64,000 nucleotides of DNA from Calonectria ilicicola (Eukaryota; Ascomycota; Sordariomycetes; Hypocreales; Nectriaceae), in the NCBI GenBank assembly GCA_020809705.1, contig CP085831.1, positions 4,650,001 to 4,714,000 of the forward strand, written 5' to 3'. The number at the start of each line of letters is the position of its first letter. Within the stretch, counting starts at the first letter, position 1. The translations under genes and the position numbers were made by a program. The notes under the pieces were generated by a model that had not been told where the DNA came from, made no database searches, and saw only the letters and a list, made by a program, of their open reading frames with translations. Of this stretch, positions 34,546 to 46,000 are shown in pieces.

Positions 34546-36108
34546 ATGACAGGTGCCCTCACTTCGCGTGGTTGTGAATCTTGCCGGGCCAGGAAGAAAA
34601 AGGTCAATAATAATTGAGCGTCTCATCTTCCAATTTATTAATCATCCAGTAGTGCGACCAGGCGAAACCGACATGCGGCAGATGCACTCGCTTGAAGATC
34701 AAGTGCGTCGGCAGCGGCACCAAGAGATTCAAGTTTGTGCTTGCAAATGCCGATTCGCGACACCGGGACGTGTCGAATGCCGTCGCAAAGCCCTCACTTC
34801 GACCAACCCTGGCAAATGACGCTTCCAAAGTTGCCAGCGAATTCATCTTCATCATGGGAATTGAAGACGTGAAATACACGGGTTTCGCATTTGCAGCTTT
34901 TCTCTACGACCTTCCCCAACGCCTAGGTTCGAACCCAACTGTGGACGCAGGAATAAAAGCTGCCCTGGCCTCATTCAAAACGATTCATGATCGGCAACAT
35001 AAACGAAAAGCGCTCGGCTGCACAGTAGACGCAATATCAAAGCTAAGGACAGACCTGCAAGCGAGCCCTTCTCGGGCCTGCACAGACAATACCCTGTATG
35101 CCATCATTTTGATGGCGGCCTGTCATGTAAGCAGTCCCACGACTCGAGGATAAATGCATGTACGTGGCTAATTCTCTCATTATTGGCCTGTAGGCATGGC
35201 TTGGCGGTCATGATGCAAACCGGCCCAAAACTGGGAGAGTGCTGATGCGTCTTCTCTATGAAGCCGTCGTACAAGATCGCGTACATGACTTCCCGCCAAA
35301 CCTCGTCCGACAAACTCTCGCCATCATAGTACGATTCCCGGCTCTAAATATTTCCCGGAGACCTTTGCTAATATTCACATCCAAGATATTTGAAAGCTTT
35401 TGGGACCACGAGGTTGAGTTCGCTCCATGGTTCTGGGGCATGTTGAACGGCCAAGTTGGTGCACGACCGCTCAATTACAGCCCCATGTACAGTGTTCTAC
35501 CTCAGTCAATGGCAGAGATATCAGTATATCTTCGCGACCCTATCAGATATCTTTGTCAAATACAGGCAGTCTATACTCTCATGCTATCCGAATACCCGAG
35601 CATTTGTGCATCCGTACAGGAAGCAAAAAATGCTGCCGCGAAACCGGACGTACCATTCACGGTTCAGCAACAAAGAATACAAACCAGTAACCTCTATAAC
35701 TATTTTTTGTCACAAATACTCATTTTGAACCGCCTTCTACAGATCCATCACGATAAAAGCTATCGCAAACATGGAGACCTCCACCAAGAAGCCGACATGT
35801 TTTGCGATGACGTCATCATACATGCGACATCCAGTCTGAGGGACCGGCCTTTCGCCACGATGTCAATTCCACTCGCTCTCATGTCAGCCTGGGCCAGCAT
35901 ATCAGATTCAGTTAGGCTTTCAGAGTTGGACGAGCTCATGTCAGTGTACCAGAATGACTTTGAGGGATTAAATTATACGGCGAATGCAAAAGGTCTCCGA
36001 TGTGTGTTTGACTCAATGGAGGAGCATATCAAGACGGTTGCAGAGACAGCGACTGAGAGTAAATGGCGACCTAATATGGAGGGGGTGACTGATTGCGTGA
36101 TACTTTGA
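34546..36108 (+). CDS. Zn2Cys6 transcription factor 2
   Basis: Three exons (34546-34602, 34653-35126, 35194-36108) give 481 aa. A tiny first exon encodes MTGALTSRGCESCRARKKK; splicing over 50 nt completes a textbook cluster, C-x2-C-x6-C-x6-C-x2-C-x6-C (CESCRARKKKC, CDQAKPTCGRC, CTRLKIKC). The acceptor must be the TAG at 34650-34652, because the CAG two bases before would put a stop in frame. The remaining 420 residues are a fungal regulatory domain with VGARPLNYSPMY, a DDVIIHATSS segment and an acidic/helical end; no DNA-binding partner domain is visible. It stands alone between an unknown gene and a long gap, so its targets cannot be guessed. Confidence 0.88.
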
Positions 36109-37673
36109 GGGTGTGTACTATGGTCCATGCGTGAAGCCAGTGTTCGTATAAGAAATAGAAGGTTGCTTCTCCGTTCGCTAAAATATACCATCAACTATCA
36201 CCTAACATGAAGAAAATCGTTTCTTGAGAGGAAAAGAAGCACTTGAAAATAGGCACTAGCCACAAACCGAATTTAGTGCTCAGGTATCGCGAGACAGGCA
36301 TTGAGCATCAGCCGTACTTTGTCCCCTCACGTCGGACAGACTTTGTGGGGATGGGCCATTTACCTGATGACGATACATCTTGATCCCTGGCTAATGTAAA
36401 TTCAATAGACCTCGCCAAATTTCTCACAACGAATTACCACAAGCACATACAGCGACATGAACCTAATAATGTCATACGGCATTTTACACACGCAGCCGCC
36501 GCTTTGTGAGTCGCGACCCAAATAGACCCAAACTAACATGCAGCAGATACATGTTAATCACGTTTAGGCCTAGAATCGAATCGCTTCGTTCCAGCCCAGA
36601 CAAATCCCGCGGAAGTCTAATACTTATGCGACTACCTTATTCGAAATCTAATAGTTTGAGAGTTAGCGTAAGCCATGCAGAAGTCCAGGTAGCACGTGAG
36701 GAAGAAGTGAAAAGATCACCAACCTGCACACCACGGCAGCGTTATAATTCTCAGGGCCTAGAATGTATCTGAAGCTTCATATAGCTTTCGGGATCAGTCA
36801 GACAGTCAACCTCATTTGAAAATTCGTTCTCTCCATATAGAGGCACCTCGAGAATGAGTGGTATGCTAGCCACGCTTCTCTCCGGAGCGCCTCTTAACTG
36901 CCAGTGCAATATTTAGTTCCACGGGGCTTGCTTGAGAGGTTTTCAGCGCCTTATCCACCGCAGCAAGAATGGAGCCGCAAATGCATCTAGATCCCGTAGA
37001 ACCCAAACAAATTGCAATGGCTTGCTGCTGTCTGATTGCGGTGTGGTTTAGTGTCCTAAGCTTGGCTTTTTTCCCCTGCCTAGTGCCCGCCACTCGGGCA
37101 TAATTTGGCACCATGGGTGCCCCTTTCCCGACCGGCAAGAAGGAGTCGGAGGAAGACCCGATCGTCATTAGTGTCTGGAGGAGTCACGCTAAACCCAACT
37201 TACATGGAAGTTGACCCATCTCAGCTTCTGTCTCCCTCCCATTCAAAACCGCCAAGAGTCATGTTCGATGTGACCCACAGATGCCGATGCCAAGACAAGG
37301 ACTGCCGCATTTTCCATTTAGTAGGCTTGGCATTTTCCCGTCCTTAGTTTACAGGACAATACGCTAGCGAATATGCATGTTGCTGGTTGATCTGTTCCTG
37401 TGAGATGAGATGCAGGGTAAGACCAGGAGCCGTTGTAGATGCCTGTTGGCTGGGACCCGTGATACAAGGCGGATTTCATGCAATAATCTATCGACTTAGA
37501 ATCATGTTTATGAAATATAAGTAAAAAGAAATTTGATGATTAGGTGGAAAAAACACATGGGACTAACGGTGGGAAGGAACTATTTCTACAAAAGCGTAAT
37601 TTTAAGCTTTTAAATTAACAATTAAGATAGTAAAAGCCTAACCATAGCCAGTCCACCAATCCTTTGGCTGATT
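36109..37673. other. Intergenic region
   Basis: Two 3' ends converge here (Zn2Cys6 gene 2 and the Thr-rich secreted protein). Open frames such as 36866-37168 on the minus strand lack any family pattern. One TGTGGGGA occurs at 36344-36351 outside the cluster where the motif is enriched. Confidence 0.4.
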
Positions 37674-39080
37674 TTAACTCCATTGTGCGCAAACAGGGGT
37701 GATATCAAGAGCCAGTGGAGTGCAACCCGAACCGAGAGTCGAATCTATGTACATGAGACCCAGGTCGTCTGGGCAGGTCTGGAGCACCTTTCTTCCCCCA
37801 TTATGCGTCTGGCAGCTTATCGGTTGCGATGGGTCGGTGGCCTGGCAGACCAGAGGGTAACAAGCCGGGTTTGAAGTAGGATGCAGGTGATTATCCAGAT
37901 ACACCCATTTCTTCCCGCTATCCCAGGCATTCATTACAGCATCTGAGCCCCCTCTGTAGAAGTTGTTGTTCCGGTAGTCAAAATCCTGTGCCTCGTCGAG
38001 GTTATCGGTAAAGCCGAGGAAAGGCGACCCGTCTTCATCCTCAATGTACCTGACGTATTTGCCATCATATGTGCCACCATGAGCCTTCAAGTAAGTGGTG
38101 TAACTGATGCAAGTAGGCGATGGTGGTGGTGGGTCCACCATAACCGTAGCTGTAGTGGTAACTGTGAGGACGGTCCATTGCGTATACACATTGAGGACCA
38201 GCACAGTGGACACGGTTGTAGTGTAGGTGCTAGGAATGTACGAAGTCTTGACATTTGTGAGGACCGAAGTGCTCAGCTTGGTTTGGACGATGGTGGGGGT
38301 TGCGGTGTGTGTCTTTGTGATTGTTGATGTGGTGGTGGTCGCACGAAGTGTGGTGACGGACACACTAGTTGCGCTGTAGCAATGGCAGCCTACTGAGAAC
38401 ACAGATGAGGATCTGCAGACATTGTTGGATCTAGTAGGGCCACTATCGCTACTGGTAGTCTTTCGAGTACAGACATCCCGCTTGGCCTGACCTTGATCCT
38501 CTGCTTGAGTAACAGTCTGGGTGACTTCGGCGAAATCAGTAGATGTCAACAAGACGGCGGATGAATCTCCTGTCTCGGTCACTGTGTATGGCACAGTTAT
38601 TGCACCCGACACAGCCGTTGTGAGGATGGTTTGTGTGGGCACAACAAGCACATTCTTTGTTCGCGTGCTTGCTTTAGTTACAGTCACTGTGATTGTCTTG
38701 TAGAAAGTGCTACGGTGGGTTCGTTAGCACGGCCATTATCCTGTGTGTAGACTTGGATGTTTCTTACTTGGGACAAGGGATGACAGTTTTCGCGAAAAAG
38801 TCCTTGCAAGCGGATTTAAAGTACGGGTCCCTTCTCACCTAGAATTGTGATTAGTGGTTAATCGGTGGAGTTGGCTTTTGGAAAGTCTTAAAGGGCGTCT
38901 TACTTTATCGACACAGGTGTCATCGTGGGACATAAGGCGACAGATGCCGCCCTTTGACCATCCCCATCCCTCCGCTTCAACTGACGAGGCAAAAAGAGCA
39001 ACAACCGGGCCGGGCGCTAGGTAAAACAAAGGGAATGTGGCTTTGACTGCCAGCCGCTGAATCTCCAAATTCAAAATCAA
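37674..39080 (-). CDS. Thr/Ser-rich extracellular protein
   Basis: Three exons are supported on the minus strand: 38904-about 39080, 38768-38838 and 37674-38709, with 65- and 58-nt introns. The N-terminal part, including a hydrophobic stretch FPLFYLAPGPVVALFASSVE that looks like a signal peptide, has no ATG in frame after the upstream stop, so the start is unresolved and a short 5' exon is likely. Next comes a cysteine-containing pattern (DTCVDKVRRDPYFKSACKDF) typical of fungal secreted proteins, followed by a long mucin-like Thr/Val/Ser region (TVTVTK, TTTTSTITKTHTATPTI) expected to be O-glycosylated. The C-terminal domain of about 150 residues has eight cysteines and several aromatic residues. 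It is probably a cell-surface or wall protein. Confidence 0.7.
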
Positions 39081-40609
39081 TAGTTTTCAATGACAAGATG
39101 CCTCAATTACTAGCTCGTGGTCTAGACATTCAGATTCAGCAGAGGTGGCGTCCATTATTCTCGGGGCGGTCAAAACCTGAGGTCCACTTCATGGGGTCTC
39201 GCTTGTCTTATCCCTTTTGATATCTAGCACGAGGAATATTTACTATGATCTGCTTTTGCTAGGCTACTTGATGTACTTCGTAACCTCTCACTTCGCAAAA
39301 TACTTTGTTGGTGTTTTTACATCAATTTTTTGCAAACATCCATGTATCGTAGGATTGAATCGGGGCCTTAGCGGCTAGCCGATGACTTCCCACCCCCCAC
39401 TCCCAAAAGCCATCTCATCTCAGTTACTGAGCCATAATATATCAGAACTGGGCTACTATCAATAATTTCAAAACACTATTGATCAACGTGGTGCAGTATT
39501 TATGAGTCGAGAATGGATGACTAAAGTCCACTGCTAGTACAATCTGCTAAGGCCGCTATGAGACTATTAACATCACTAGATCTCGGTCCAAAACTGTATC
39601 CTAGAGCCCTACCATGTACTGCTCGTTGGGGTAGCGGTCTAGTCATTGTGCCACTCCACAAAAGTTTTGGCGCAATATTCCCATCGGGCTGTAATTTAAT
39701 ATGCCAACCCTTAGAACAGAAAGCTCAGCTAAAATATGTCGCCTGATGATCATCAAAACTCCAGAGAAAAAAGAATCAGCCCATATCAATTGCCTTGACA
39801 TAGTAACAGTACTAAACTAAACCAGGGAAAGTAGTCGCCGATCGGATAATGTAGCCGAGCCGGCTTCCGGGTGAAGAACACACTGAGGTTTTTTGGTTGG
39901 ACATGTCAGAAATACGACGGCATGTTAACAATAAGAATGCACCAAGTGTGATTTTATCTTTTAGTCACCACTCTTCTCCCAGCCCATCCTTCTCGCCAAT
40001 CCACCCCGCACCCCTCATTATCCACGCGAACCTTGTGACATTGACGCTTCCAAGTCACCCGCGGTGGTGCGCAGTGATGTGATAATCCAATACACTTGCC
40101 CCTAATGGTTAGTCTTTTGCTCCTTCACACAAACCCAAGGCTACGTTACTCTTCCCCACGGGGATCTTCAGACCAATGGCTGTCGGCATCTTTCAGCCGA
40201 GCGACGGTCCGCACATGGTTGAGTGGCATGCTGTTGATTCTCTCAAATTCAAGGTTATCCGCGATTGGAACGATGAGTTACAGACGTTGTCACAACTAGT
40301 GTTAGTCCAGCTAATCACGGGAATAGGCAGCGGATTTCTTGCCGCGCTACCGATTTTATATATGCGTGCCTATCACGACCCCGGACGCTTCCAGCCGCAC
40401 GATGTTTGCGTGCCAGCACTCAATCCATGCATCACGCGCGCACCGTTGTGCGTAGTCAACATCGAGCGTTGAAGCGGAGATGTCATGGCATATAAGATAT
40501 GCCCAATCTCGTGGCGTTCCTTGGCATCGCTTTCTGAGCTGCTTGGCATCGTCCTGAGAAAGCTTAGCACCGATTTAATTGTCTTGGCATTAAATTTGTG
40601 TCAGTAAAG
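39081..40609. other. Intergenic region upstream of sugar transporter 2
   Basis: No supported gene. An open frame at 40176-40472 contains a hydrophobic stretch (LVLVQLITGIGSGFLAALPI) vaguely like an MFS helix. It is isolated, lacks flanking signatures and could be a relic. Confidence 0.4.
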
Positions 40610-42489
40610 ATGTCGCCGGGCATTCCCGAATCCAAAGAGGCCATGGGCCACGGCGTCGAGGACGCACCAGCCGATGTCATCCACTCCGATGTCTTGAAAA
40701 ACGACAACCTCATGCTCGCCGCGTTTGATGGAGAAAACGCCGAGCACGAGATGGGAGTTTGGGAGGGCGTTAAAAAACATCCTTGGGCCTGCTTTTGGGC
40801 CTTCATTATGTGCTTCACCATTGTAAGTTCCCCTCAGATCCCCCGCATCACCACTCCACCCCCGCCCGCCCGGCTTTTGGAGGGAGTGTGGAGAATCGGC
40901 CCGTTTACGCAGGCCAATCGCTAACGTTCCAATCAGGTCATGGAGTCGTTCGACATGTTCCTCAACGGTAACTTTGTCGCCCAGAACGCCTTCAAGAATA
41001 GATACGGTGTCTATGTCGAGGGATCTGGCAACACTATCCCGACCCGATGGCAGAGTGCCCTGTTCCAGTCTGGTCAATGCGGTGCCTTTGTGGGCGTCTT
41101 CATGGCCGGTCCCATTACCAACCGTCTCGGCTACCGATGGACCACCATCCTTGCTTTGGTGCTGATGAATGCAACAATCTTTGTCTCATTTTTTGTAAGT
41201 GGTTTAGCCCCAATGGAGATCTCATCAGCCAACTAAACCCTATTAGGCCGACTCGCTCGCTGTGCTCACCGTCGGTCAAGCATTGGAGGGTGTTCCATGG
41301 GGTCTCTTCATTGCAAACTCCCCTGCCTATGCTAGCGAAGTTGTGCCTCTGTCTCTTCGTGGTGCCTGCACGGCCACACTGCAGATGAGTTGGTCCATTG
41401 GTGGAATCATTGTTGCCGCCGCTACTTATGGTTACAACAAACGCGACGATCAGTGGGCTTGGCGAGTGCCTCTGGCCTTGCAGTGGATTTTCCCCGTGAG
41501 TAAAGACTTAAACTGACTGCATGCATGTACAGAAGCTAATTCAGCCCAGACACCTCTTCTTGTCCTCATCTTCTTTGCCCCCGAATCACCATGGTGGCTC
41601 ATCCGTCATGGACGCAAGGAGGAAGCCCTGCGCTCCATTAAACGCCTCGGTACTAAGGGTACTGATGATGCTAACAAGGCCCTTGCAATGATGGAGCGGA
41701 CCGTCGAAATCGAACAGCAGCAGGGCGGTGCTCCCACGCTCCTCGATCTTGTCAAGAGTACCGACTTGAGGCGAACAACCATCATCTGCTTGATGTACGC
41801 ATCACAAAACTTCGCTGGTAACTTGATTGCGAACCAGGCAACCTTCTTCTTTGAACGTGAGTAGCCCTATAGTTACGATTAGTGAAGATAAACTGACCTC
41901 CCTTTCAGAGGCTGGTATATCCACTGACCATGCCTTCGAGCTTAATCTAATCAACTCTTGCCTCGGATTCATCGCCAACGCAGGTTCTTGGTTCCTTACC
42001 GCGTGGTTTAACCGTCGAAGCATTTATCTCTGGGGCACTGCCACCAACGTCACTTTCCTCTACATTCTCGGCATCATCGCCTCCGTGCACCAGACCAGCG
42101 CTACCAACTATGCCCAAGCCATTCTGGGTATCATTATTTCCTTCGTGTACGCTGGTAGTCTAGGTCCCATTTCATACACCATCGTTGCCGAGACTTCATC
42201 TGTCCGTCTTCGCGCCCTAAGCACTGGTGTTGGCCGTGCTGCTTACTATGTTGCTGAAATCCCCATGATTTATTTAAATTCTAAACTTCTGAATCCTACA
42301 GGATGGAATGTTGCTGGCAAGTGTGGCTATGTCTGGGGCAGTACTGCTCTCTTTTGTTGGATCATGGCGTTCTTCTTCCTTCCTGAACTCAAGCACCGAT
42401 CTTACCGTGAGGCCGATATCCTATTTAACCGCAAGGTGCCTGCTAGGAAGTTCAAGACCACGGTTATTGATGTCAAGGACAATGAGTAA
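40610..42489 (+). CDS. MFS sugar transporter 2, MAL-type
   Basis: Five exons (40610-40822, 40937-41194, 41247-41495, 41550-41856, 41909-42489) give 535 aa. The start is the first ATG; the open frame extends upstream only to a GTG. A 65-residue acidic cytosolic tail precedes twelve membrane segments. Signatures: NRLGYRWTTIL after helix 2, VPLSLRGACTATLQM, PESPWWLIRHGRKEEAL, and PELKHRSYREADILFNRKVP at the end, where the usual PETKGR is PELKHR. VARKFKTT-like endings are shared with alpha-glucoside permeases. A substrate among maltose-type glucosides is likely but not certain. The 114-nt first intron is the longest in the window. Confidence 0.92.
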
Positions 42490-43097
42490 GAAATTTATTT
42501 ATGACATAATTAGTTGTTATTATCATAAGTAATGCTTTGAAATATGATTCATGCTACCGTCAAGTCGAAAACGACCAAGTCAATGAAGTGGAAGAGTTTT
42601 GAATGGCCTCACATGGCTCTTTTCGACCACATACCAACCTCACCTGGCTTATGTTCTTCCAATACTCATTCAAACTCTTCATTTTCCAACAATAATAGTT
42701 TGAGCCATCGCATCCAAATACACGCAAAATCGCTTTGGAGTAGCGACCAGGTGACAAAATACTTGATGGCAAGTGGATCTGCCTATTCATATATGTCTGA
42801 AGGGGATCCACTAAACAAACCCGACAACAAAAGTATAAGTAATTATGAATAAATGAGATAAGATAAGATTTACAAATTAGCAATGAAAGCACATATTTCC
42901 TCATTCCTTCAGGTTATTCCAGGCTTCCTGAGTAAGCTATACTGATGTGCTCACATTTCTGTCACTCTGTGATCCTAATTGTGGGTAAACCACGGATAAA
43001 TTCCAAAGCTATCTAAGTGCCAAGACGAGGCCAGGATTCAGCTGAAGGATCTATCACCCAAGCTGACGCAACTTCTTCCACAACACTACCGAGAAAA
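42490..43097. other. Intergenic region upstream of the patatin fusion gene
   Basis: 608 bp, A+T-rich, with no coding evidence. It should hold the promoter of the gene at 43098. Confidence 0.4.
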
Positions 43098-46000
43098 ATG
43101 GCGGATCCCATTAGGATACTCGCCCTTGATGGCGCAGGATTGAGTGCTAGGTCTCAAATCATGATTCTAGAAGCCATGATGAAAGCCGTAGACCCCAATT
43201 CGCCGCCGAAACCGTGTGAGTATTTCAACCTAATTAGCGGTGCTAGCTCCGGAGGCATTTTTGCCTTAATGCTGGGACGTTTGAGAATGTCAATCGACCA
43301 GTGTCTTTTCGCGTATGAAAAACATATTAAGAAGCCATTCGAGATGGCAAGAAAACAGTCGGGCGAGTTTTTGACATTATCACAAAAGGTAGCCAATTCT
43401 GCTGCTCTTCGAAAAGGCATCGAGGGCATGCTCCAATCAAACGGCTACAATACGAACATCTTGCTCATGGATCCCTCGCACAAAGCCTGCAAGATGTATG
43501 AAGTTTCTTTCTCAGTTATTGTGATTGTACTGACAATTCAGCTTGGTCACGACGCGGGTTTCCAACTCCGAGCGCAGTGATGCTCAAGTAACTTTAGCAA
43601 GTTATCCGATAACTAACCCCGTAGACTCCACCCCGTTAGAGTCAATAACGGTACTAGAGGCGGCTCTTGCTACCAGTTTTGAGCTCTCTACATTCCAACA
43701 TATCAAGGTCGGGGAATTTGAACTTTATTCCACATGGCAATTCAACCCTATTGATCAAGCGTGGGGCCAAGCCAGAACTCTCTGGAATGACAATCAACTA
43801 CGAAACAATCTTGGCTGCTTGGTGTCTGTTGGGATGGGCGAACTTGACAACACTAGCGGACAATATCGGTCGATGGTATTTCACCCCAGTTTGATGTCTG
43901 AAGGGAGGTCTAGCCTCTTCCGTTCCAAACTGTCACGGTTATATCCTGAAGTTGAGAAATTTTTCTATCGGTTTAACGCACCTCATCTGGACCTTTTGGG
44001 AATTGAGGAGGATAAAAGAGAAGATAAAATTCTCGCGGCGACCTTGAGCTTCGTCGAATCCCATGAAACAATTAGACGGATAAAGGCTTGTATAAATGGT
44101 ACCCTGCTTCTGCCATTGTGGGATGTTGATAATGAATCCCTGAACAACGATGCCGATTTTAGTAACCAGATCAGTTGTAGGAACCCCTACAATATCTTTT
44201 GCGGTAATCATCACTAATGCTTTTAGGCACATTTCACACGGCGGTGTCGAGTTTTACTGGTAGCTCCTGGCACAATCCTCCAAATCCCAAGACACCCATA
44301 TCGTTTGGAGACAGTGGAGTCACAGCTACGCTCAGTGCTCGCGGTGATCTCATCCAGTTTAGCAGTTATTTGGGCGCCGGGACTTCTGGCCTATTTAGCG
44401 TCGACCAAATGAACATGCCTGAGCCATATCGTGTTCGAGATCGAATAAGGCGTATTGTCAGCCTTGGAACTAGCGAGACCGAATCGACATTGAAATATGG
44501 CTTAAGGTTTCCCAAAATAACTGCTAATAGTTATCCAGATGTGAGCTACGTGCATGACAGATGGCCACGGTTCAAACGCAGTGGCGATAGCATTGACATG
44601 ACCATGCAATGGATTGTCAATGAAAATGTACTTGTTCAATCATGTTCGTTGACCAACAACAAAGATGAAAAGAACGTTCAGCCATTTGAATTTTCTAATG
44701 GGATGCACATTCGAGATTTGGAGTTTATCGGCGGCAGAAATAGTTTTAATGACCTTTGGAATGGTCATGCGTGCCGAGGGGCCCCTAATGATTACGGATG
44801 GATATTGGTCAATCCACTAGGACCTAAAAAAGAAGTCTCCAATGAGCAAGAAGACACAGAAAGCGAAGAGGACGAAGTATATTCATCAACATCAACATCA
44901 ACCAGCGAAAGCGATGGTGGAAATAATGAGAATAGACACAATGACAACAAGAACACCAATGCCAAGGTAGATAAAAAGGAGAAGTATACTGGTTCAGAAA
45001 ATGAGAACAAGCCGTTACCTGAGGCTGATCCATGGGCTGTCGCTGTGTTGGTGTCCATTTTCATTAATGGGCAAGCACAGAAGTGGGAAGATGTCCCCCA
45101 CCCATTACGCGGCAAAGCAGTTGAATTCGAAGTCACATTGGAGGCCAAATCTACTGTTGAAGTAGCCATTGCCTACAAGACTATACTTTTGCCGGCCGAG
45201 AGGAATGGAAATTGGGTCGACTTTTTAATCTCACCGTCTGTGGCCAATGTGCAAAAGTTTTTGTCTGAAGAAGAAATGGAGTTTGAACCATTTTATGCGA
45301 CCAGAGCATTGGGGCTCCGAGAAGATTCTCCCTCAAAATTCTCGATTTCAGGGTTGCCATCAACGAGCATGAGCTGGGCGAGCCACATTGATTTCATCAT
45401 CAGGCGGAATCTTGAACACATCTTGTCCACCTGTTCCATCCCTATCAATAACCCAGGTTCAGAGAGAGCCCCACTGATTGCTTTGACATGTGGAGACATA
45501 TCTGGCCATCGGATCTGTACGTCCGCAAGCTTGTGAGTTCAGTGCAGCCTGGAACGAGGGTAATTGGTTGGCTAATTGATCCTAGTTTCGCGTTTAACTT
45601 TCTTCTGAAAATTGTGGATCTTCTCAACGGCACTGAACAGGATAGTCACAAGTCTCTCCGAAGAAGAATCGAACACGTTTTCCAAGGCCATATAAATTGG
45701 TTATCACAGCTAGAAACCGGAAATTCAGGTCAGTTTGCGGCCAACTATTGGCCTAACGGTAACATAATTATGTTGCCAACAGGGAGCAAATCTTTCATTC
45801 CAGAAAATTCTTTTGTGGACACTGCCTTCCAATTAATCAAGGCCTCACAGTTCGAAGTCGCTTATCCATCAGAGCAAAATCACAGTTTTATAAGGGGGCT
45901 TGTACATACAATCGGCCACAAGTGGATTCACCAACTACAAATGGAAGATGTCCGAGGGTCGTTTGTCTGGCCACATTACACAGACAAGGGATACAAAAAA

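Noticed and set aside
36866..37168. A 100-codon frame on the minus strand
   Set aside because: Uneven composition, no signal or domain, no promoter.
40176..40472. Possible MFS fragment upstream of sugar transporter 2
   Set aside because: Only one hydrophobic helix resembles a transporter; the usual motifs around it are absent.
44217..44226. TAATG overlap as the end of one gene and start of another
   Set aside because: No promoter space, weak start context, and the 44162-44226 intron gives a phase-correct join; kept as an alternative in the fusion entry.
45488..45560. A separate gene starting at ATG 45488 for the large downstream frame
   Set aside because: Intron 45533-45585 joins the two frames and yields the conserved TSASFFAFNFLL segment; the ATG lies inside coding sequence of another frame.
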